Assembly: GCA_018714945.1 (NCBI GenBank)
Contig: DVMO01000062.1
Location: forward strand, 1 to 44,361
Origin: Fimisoma avicola
GTDB lineage: Bacteria; Bacillota; Clostridia; Peptostreptococcales; Anaerovoracaceae
Direction of reading: 5' to 3'
DNA: 44,361 bases
Shown here: positions 40,711-44,361 of the stretch, piece after piece
Layout of the letters: each line of letters begins with the position of its first letter
How positions within the stretch are numbered: the stretch's first letter is position 1
Program-made: the position numbers and the translations under genes
Notes under the pieces: model-generated
The model's input: only the letters and a program-made list of their open reading frames with translations
Told to the model about the DNA's origin: nothing
Databases searched by the model: none

Positions 40711-41829
40711 TCAGCCTATCTTTTCCAGCTCTTCTTCTACCTGCTCTGCAAGATTGCTGATCTGTGTGAAGTTCATGTTCGGCACATACATGCTCTCGAC
40801 CTTCATATGGGTCTGCCTGGCTTTATCCAGGTTCTTTACTGTCTTGTTCAAAAGTATGTCATATTCCTCATTGAGAGATCTTATGAGATCAGCGTCTTTT
40901 TCAAGAAGGGATTTGTTCATGTGATCGTTCATATCAAGGAGGATGATCTCCTGTTTGCTCTCATCGCCGCCGGCTATCTCCCATGGTTCCATATCGTGAT
41001 ACCTGTTGAGGGTGACGAAAGCTGCTCCTATATTAGGTATCAGCAGATGTTCCATCTTTTCTCCCGGACACATGGAACAGTAAAACGCTTCTATGTCCAT
41101 GCCTCGGTAAATTGCTCCTTCTGCGATGATCTCCATGAAACTGCTGTTTGGATAACCCACCGGCGAATTGATAAGATATATCTGTTTCATATCAGTTAAC
41201 AGGGATGGGATATGATGCACGACGCCCTCTCCCGTTATGGCGCTTGCAAAAAACTTTTTCTTTCTGCCTGCCATTATGGAAATTTCCGAATCTGTGTATA
41301 CTCGGTCAATTATCCCCGCTACCAGCTTATATATCTCGCTGTCTTCTGCACAGCTGTTGTATATTTCCTCCAGATTCCTGTATACGCTCTTTGCCGCATT
41401 GAGATAATTATACGCTATCCTGTACCATCTTGAGCATTCCTCATTAAGGTCGATTATCGTATCTTTATTTGCCGCTATGGCGTCTTCATTCCAAAATTCT
41501 CCCAGATTGATGATCTTATCCACAGCTCCGGGAGTAACCGGATCAGTCATATGGGGACTCGTACCGTCTATTATGGCTACTTTTTTATCTTTAAGCACGA
41601 TCCCGTCGAGAGAATTTTCATCTGCCGAACAATGAAGATAATCTATGGGCTCGCCTTTTGCAGCAAAGTGGCCGGCTATCTTCCGTATAAAAGTTGACTT
41701 GCCTGTTCCGGGTCCGCCTTTGATACATATTATCCTGTTGGCTTCCCGCTGTCCGAGAATATGTCCGTAGTAGGAAAAAAATCCCAGCGGAGTATTGTTC
41801 CCCGGAAAATAATGTCTTTCTTCAGACAA
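40711..41829 (-). CDS. P-loop ATPase of unknown function (PRK06851-like)
   Basis: 372 residues. The Walker A motif IKGGPGTGKSTFIRKI (about 37-52) lies near the N-terminus; VAIIDGTSPHMTDP (about 84-97) is a Walker-B-like segment, and a second, degenerate nucleotide-binding-like half follows (ASAITGEGVVHHIPSL, INSPVGYPNSSFMEII). The layout of two related halves with a HMTDP motif recalls the family filed as PRK06851 in Firmicutes, whose function is unknown. Soluble, no signal. It starts next to a weak divergent gap and has its own terminator, so it is probably a single-gene unit. Confidence 0.75.
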   Translation of the reverse strand: MSEERHYFPGNNTPLGFFSYYGHILGQREANRIICIKGGPGTGKSTFIRKIAGHFAAKGEPIDYLHCSADENSLDGIVLKDKKVAIIDGTSPHMTDPVTPGAVDKIINLGEFWNEDAIAANKDTIIDLNEECSRWYRIAYNYLNAAKSVYRNLEEIYNSCAEDSEIYKLVAGIIDRVYTDSEISIMAGRKKKFFASAITGEGVVHHIPSLLTDMKQIYLINSPVGYPNSSFMEIIAEGAIYRGMDIEAFYCSMCPGEKMEHLLIPNIGAAFVTLNRYHDMEPWEIAGGDESKQEIILLDMNDHMNKSLLEKDADLIRSLNEEYDILLNKTVKNLDKARQTHMKVESMYVPNMNFTQISNLAEQVEEELEKIG

Positions 41830-41917
41830 AACTATACCTCCTCAACACAATATATTTTATATTATGCCAAGGAGGTAAATGTTGTTCTGTATCATACAGC
41901 GCCGGTATTCCGGCAGA

Positions 41918-42688
41918 TCAGCGGAGCGGCCTTTCGTAGCGCGTTTCCTCTGTTCTCACCACCACAAGATTTCCTGTAAGTATCTCATAGAACCCTACAC
42001 AGGTCATTTCTTCATACATCATGACCAGAAGGCCAGGCAGGCCGACTATTATAGAGAGTATCACATAAGTAAAATTATATATCTCAAGAGAATCAACTAT
42101 GGTAACAGGTATTGATGCCAGTATCATCCATCCTATGAAGGATAACTGCACACAGAAAAGTTTCCATTTGTTTCCTCTCATCAGCCTTGAACTTTCACGG
42201 ATGCACTGGCTTGCACCCCAGTCAGGATGATCCACCTGGAGATAGAAGCACTGAGCATACCTGAATGTGGCTATGATACCCGGAACTACAAAGAGCAGAG
42301 ACCAGAGCCATACCTTTATCGTGTATAAAAGATACAGCACTAAGGTTTTCCAGAAAACGCCAAAACCTTCGAGAGTCAGCCCGTAATTTACATTTTTCTC
42401 TCTAAAACATGTCATCAGGAACATGGCAAGCCCGTATGACAGAGGTCCGTACACCAGTATCTGATATAACATGCTGGCATAATTGATCTGAAAATAGTAT
42501 CCATATCCTTCAACCAGAGGAATATATCTCACGATAGAAAAGAAATAATCCAGCACATTTTCCATCACTGTAGAAAACAGATAGTAAATCAGCATTCCTG
42601 CAAACATGGCGGCCCATTTTCCTCTAAGGGCTTCTCTGGCTATCTCCCTCAGCTTGGATGCCGGTTCATAAATGATAACATTATTCAT
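41918..42688 (-). CDS. DUF975 membrane protein
   Basis: 256 residues with about five predicted helices. The N-terminal LREIAREALRGKWAAMF (about 13-29) and the diagnostic C-terminal half (ESSRLMRGNKWKLFCVQLSF followed by IGWMIL, then a MMYEEMTCVGFYEIL end) place it in DUF975, a family of unknown role that is common in Firmicutes and often controlled by stress. The start at 42688 has AAGGAG upstream; the longer in-frame start at 42775 lacks one. A short GCCGG/CCGGC hairpin (41903-41916) follows the gene without a T run. Confidence 0.85.
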   Translation of the reverse strand: MNNVIIYEPASKLREIAREALRGKWAAMFAGMLIYYLFSTVMENVLDYFFSIVRYIPLVEGYGYYFQINYASMLYQILVYGPLSYGLAMFLMTCFREKNVNYGLTLEGFGVFWKTLVLYLLYTIKVWLWSLLFVVPGIIATFRYAQCFYLQVDHPDWGASQCIRESSRLMRGNKWKLFCVQLSFIGWMILASIPVTIVDSLEIYNFTYVILSIIVGLPGLLVMMYEEMTCVGFYEILTGNLVVVRTEETRYERPLR

Positions 42689-42816
42689 CAATTGCTTCTC
42701 CTTATATTTTGATCCATATCTGAATGCGATAGTGTAATTATAACAATATTTCTGCTCTTTGACAACCTCAGGCATTACTTTTTTGAAATTTATTGTTAAT
42801 TTTATAACATCTTGGA

Positions 42817-42845
42817 TTGATTTAATCCCCGATTGGTGATATAAT
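42817..42845 (+). promoter_or_regulatory. Strong sigma-A promoter of crt
   Basis: TTGATT (42817-42822), 17-bp spacer, perfect TATAAT (42840-42845), about 40 bp before the crt start codon. Confidence 0.7.
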
Positions 42846-42884
42846 TTTTATATTAAGATTTTCTATAAGAAAGGATGTCCGTTT

Positions 42885-43661
42885 ATGTATCAGACGATCA
42901 AGTACGAAGTCAAAAATTCCATAGGCTATGTGACTATAAACCGGCCTGAAACCTTGAATGCCCTCAACAAGACTGTTCTTGAGGAGCTGTTTGATGTGTT
43001 CAACCAGATAGATGCCGATGAAAATGTCAGAGTTGTGATACTGACCGGCGAAGGACGCTCTTTTGTGGCAGGAGCAGATATCGGACAGATGAGCACCCTC
43101 ACCGTTGCTGAAGGCCGTCAGTTCGGAGCTTACGGTCACAAGGTAATGAATTTCATGGAAAAGATGGAAAAACCCATCATCGCTGCAGTCAACGGCTTCG
43201 CTCTGGGCGGCGGATGCGAGCTGGCTATGGCCTGCGATTTCCGTATCGCTTCTTCCAAGGCCAAATTCGGCCAGCCTGAAGTCGGTCTTGGTATCACTCC
43301 TGGATTCGGCGGAACTCAGAGACTTTCCAAGCTGGTGGGCAAAGGAATGGCAAAAATGCTCATACTTACAGCCGATACCATAAATGCAGCGGAAGCTCTC
43401 CGGATCGGGCTGGTAGAAAAAGTTACCGAGCCTGAAGACCTGATGCCTGTATGTGAAGAGATCGCCGGAAAGATCGCTTCAAAGGCTCCTATAGCCGTAG
43501 GAATGGCAAAGACATGTATCAACAAGGGATATCATCTTGATATGTTCTCCGGCTGTGCCCTTGAGGCAGAAGCTTTTGGCGGCTGCTTCGGTACTGAGGA
43601 TCAGAAAGAAGGCATGCAGGCTTTCCTTGAAAAGAGACCTGCCCAGTTTAAGAATAAATAG
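42885..43661 (+). CDS. crt: Enoyl-CoA hydratase / 3-hydroxybutyryl-CoA dehydratase (crotonase)
   Basis: 258 residues. Hydrates or dehydrates short-chain acyl-CoA, usually 3-hydroxybutyryl-CoA to crotonyl-CoA in butyrate formation. Both catalytic glutamates are present: E112 (GGGCELAMACD) and E132 (FGQPEVGLG); the oxyanion-hole segment SFVAGADIGQM (about 59-69) is typical. Close in type to clostridial Crt, though the other bcs-operon genes (hbd, thl, bcd, etf) are not next to it here. AAAGGATG precedes the ATG, and it has its own promoter and terminator, so it is a free-standing gene. The exact acyl chain is inferred. Confidence 0.9.
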   Translation: MYQTIKYEVKNSIGYVTINRPETLNALNKTVLEELFDVFNQIDADENVRVVILTGEGRSFVAGADIGQMSTLTVAEGRQFGAYGHKVMNFMEKMEKPIIAAVNGFALGGGCELAMACDFRIASSKAKFGQPEVGLGITPGFGGTQRLSKLVGKGMAKMLILTADTINAAEALRIGLVEKVTEPEDLMPVCEEIAGKIASKAPIAVGMAKTCINKGYHLDMFSGCALEAEAFGGCFGTEDQKEGMQAFLEKRPAQFKNK

Positions 43662-43704
43662 CAGCAGGCTGCATTCGACAGCTGCATGTACATAAGAACG
43701 ACAA

Positions 43705-43728
43705 ACGCCCCCTGAGATCAGGGGGCGT
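43705..43728. terminator. GC-rich terminator between crt and the pyrophosphatase
   Basis: ACGCCCCCTGA (43705-43715) pairs perfectly with TCAGGGGGCGT (43718-43728). On the plus strand it is followed by ACTCTTGTTGCTTTTAT, a T-rich but interrupted tract. It serves the converging crt and hppA genes. Confidence 0.75.
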
Positions 43729-43746
43729 ACTCTTGTTGCTTTTATA

Positions 43747-44361
43747 CTACAGCAGTCCGCCTATTGATACGAACAGAGGCGCAAATACTACTGCTACGAT
43801 GGTCATCAGTTTTATGAGGATATTGATCGAAGGGCCGGAAGTATCCTTGAACGGATCTCCTACAGTGTCTCCTACTACGGCAGCCTTATGAGGCTCTGAA
43901 CCTTTTCCGCCGTAATTTCCTTCTTCAATATACTTCTTGGCATTGTCCCATGCTCCGCCGGCATTGGCCATCATTATGGCCAGCAGCACGCCGGATGACA
44001 GGGCTCCTGCCAGCATTCCGCCCAGAGCTGCTGTTCCGAGGACGATACCTACGGCCAGAGGGGCGATTATAGCCATCAGGCCCGGCAGGATCATCTCGGT
44101 CAGGGCTGCCTTGGTGGAAATATCAACGCAGTTGGCATAATCAGGTTTGGAAGTGCCTTCCATGATACCCTTGTCGGATCTGAACTGTCTCCTTACTTCT
44201 TCGATCATCTGGTTGGCAGCCTTTCCAACGGAATTCATTGTCATGGCTGAGAAGAGGAACGGAAGCATTGCTCCGATGAACAGTCCGATGATAACGATAG
44301 GGTCAAGCAGGCTTATGAGCTCAAGCTCGGTCACTGAAGCATATGATGCGAACAGGGCCAG
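43747..44361 (-). CDS. hppA: Membrane-bound ion-pumping pyrophosphatase, C-terminal part (cut by right edge)
   Basis: The C-terminal 204 codons of a protein that enters the window at its right edge. The M-PPase signatures are visible: MPFLFSAMTMNSVG-like helix (LPFLFSAMTMNSVGKAA), NAGGAWDNAKKYIE (about 60 residues before the end) and GDTVGDPFKDTSGPSINILI. These enzymes couple pyrophosphate hydrolysis to H+ or Na+ export. Whether this one is K+-dependent or pumps Na+ cannot be decided, because the N-terminal two thirds, including the gating residues, are missing. Ordinary in amino-acid-fermenting anaerobes, which use it for energy saving. Confidence 0.92.
   Translation of the reverse strand: MALFASYASVTELELISLLDPIVIIGLFIGAMLPFLFSAMTMNSVGKAANQMIEEVRRQFRSDKGIMEGTSKPDYANCVDISTKAALTEMILPGLMAIIAPLAVGIVLGTAALGGMLAGALSSGVLLAIMMANAGGAWDNAKKYIEEGNYGGKGSEPHKAAVVGDTVGDPFKDTSGPSINILIKLMTIVAVVFAPLFVSIGGLL

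Noticed and set aside
41903..41916. GCCGG/CCGGC hairpin as a terminator of the DUF975 gene
   Set aside because: Only five pairs and no T run on the minus strand.

Overview
The window looks like the chromosome of an anaerobic, amino-acid-fermenting low-GC Gram-positive bacterium of the class Clostridia (my guess is the Peptostreptococcales/Anaerovoracaceae side; the exact taxon cannot be fixed from sequence alone). Reasons: a 2-hydroxyacyl-CoA dehydratase activator, a crotonase, a membrane pyrophosphatase, the Gram-positive order dnaG-rpoD-trmK-nif3, strong AGGAGG ribosome sites, and two cysteine-rich genes preceded by sequences that match the sigma-K (late mother cell) promoter consensus, which suggests a spore-former.

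Layout. 1-1758: start of a dehydratase activator (cut by the left edge). 1870-2452: an apparently leaderless cysteine-cluster gene. 2456-8748: a catabolic island with an arginase-fold ureohydrolase, a divergent IclR regulator, and a facing five-gene operon (aminotransferase broken at an A10 run, creatininase 2, a 28-residue symporter accessory protein, a sodium:solute symporter, creatininase 1) headed by a promoter with a perfect palindrome at its start site. 8770-12622: MATE exporter, prfC, a lipoprotein. 12660-20539: housekeeping block on the minus strand (M16 protease, dut, dgt, a broken small ORF, dnaG, rpoD, trmK, nif3, a 33-residue membrane peptide, rnpB). 20574-24037: two cysteine-rich putative spore-layer genes with sigma-K-like promoters, around an MBL-fold hydrolase and a RarD-type transporter. 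24036-25460: an acidic hypothetical and murI. 25482-25821: a repeat element with inverted ends and an 80-bp tandem array. 25851-31239: pepF (premature stop), nadK, an RluA-type pseudouridine synthase, and ftsH facing them. 31331-31739: a decayed TetR gene.

31841-40608 is the most system-like part. Read on the minus strand it runs: sigma-A promoter, MurE-like ligase, sigma-54-dependent activator (overlapping by 4 bp), two tandem palindromes 20 bp apart, a terminator, a good -24/-12 promoter, then lysA, a YfcC-type carrier, an M20 amidohydrolase, a VanX-type D,D-dipeptidase, a DUF805 membrane protein and a terminator. My inference is a sigma-54-controlled uptake and breakdown route for cell-wall-type peptides (D-Ala-D-Ala, diaminopimelate) feeding lysine and alanine metabolism. 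E. coli offers a parallel in its sigma-54/NtrC-controlled ddpX operon.

40711-44361: a P-loop ATPase of unknown role, a DUF975 membrane protein, a crotonase (crt) with a strong promoter, and the C-terminal part of a membrane pyrophosphatase cut by the right edge. No tRNA, 16S/23S rRNA, CRISPR array, phage module or intact IS transposase was seen.
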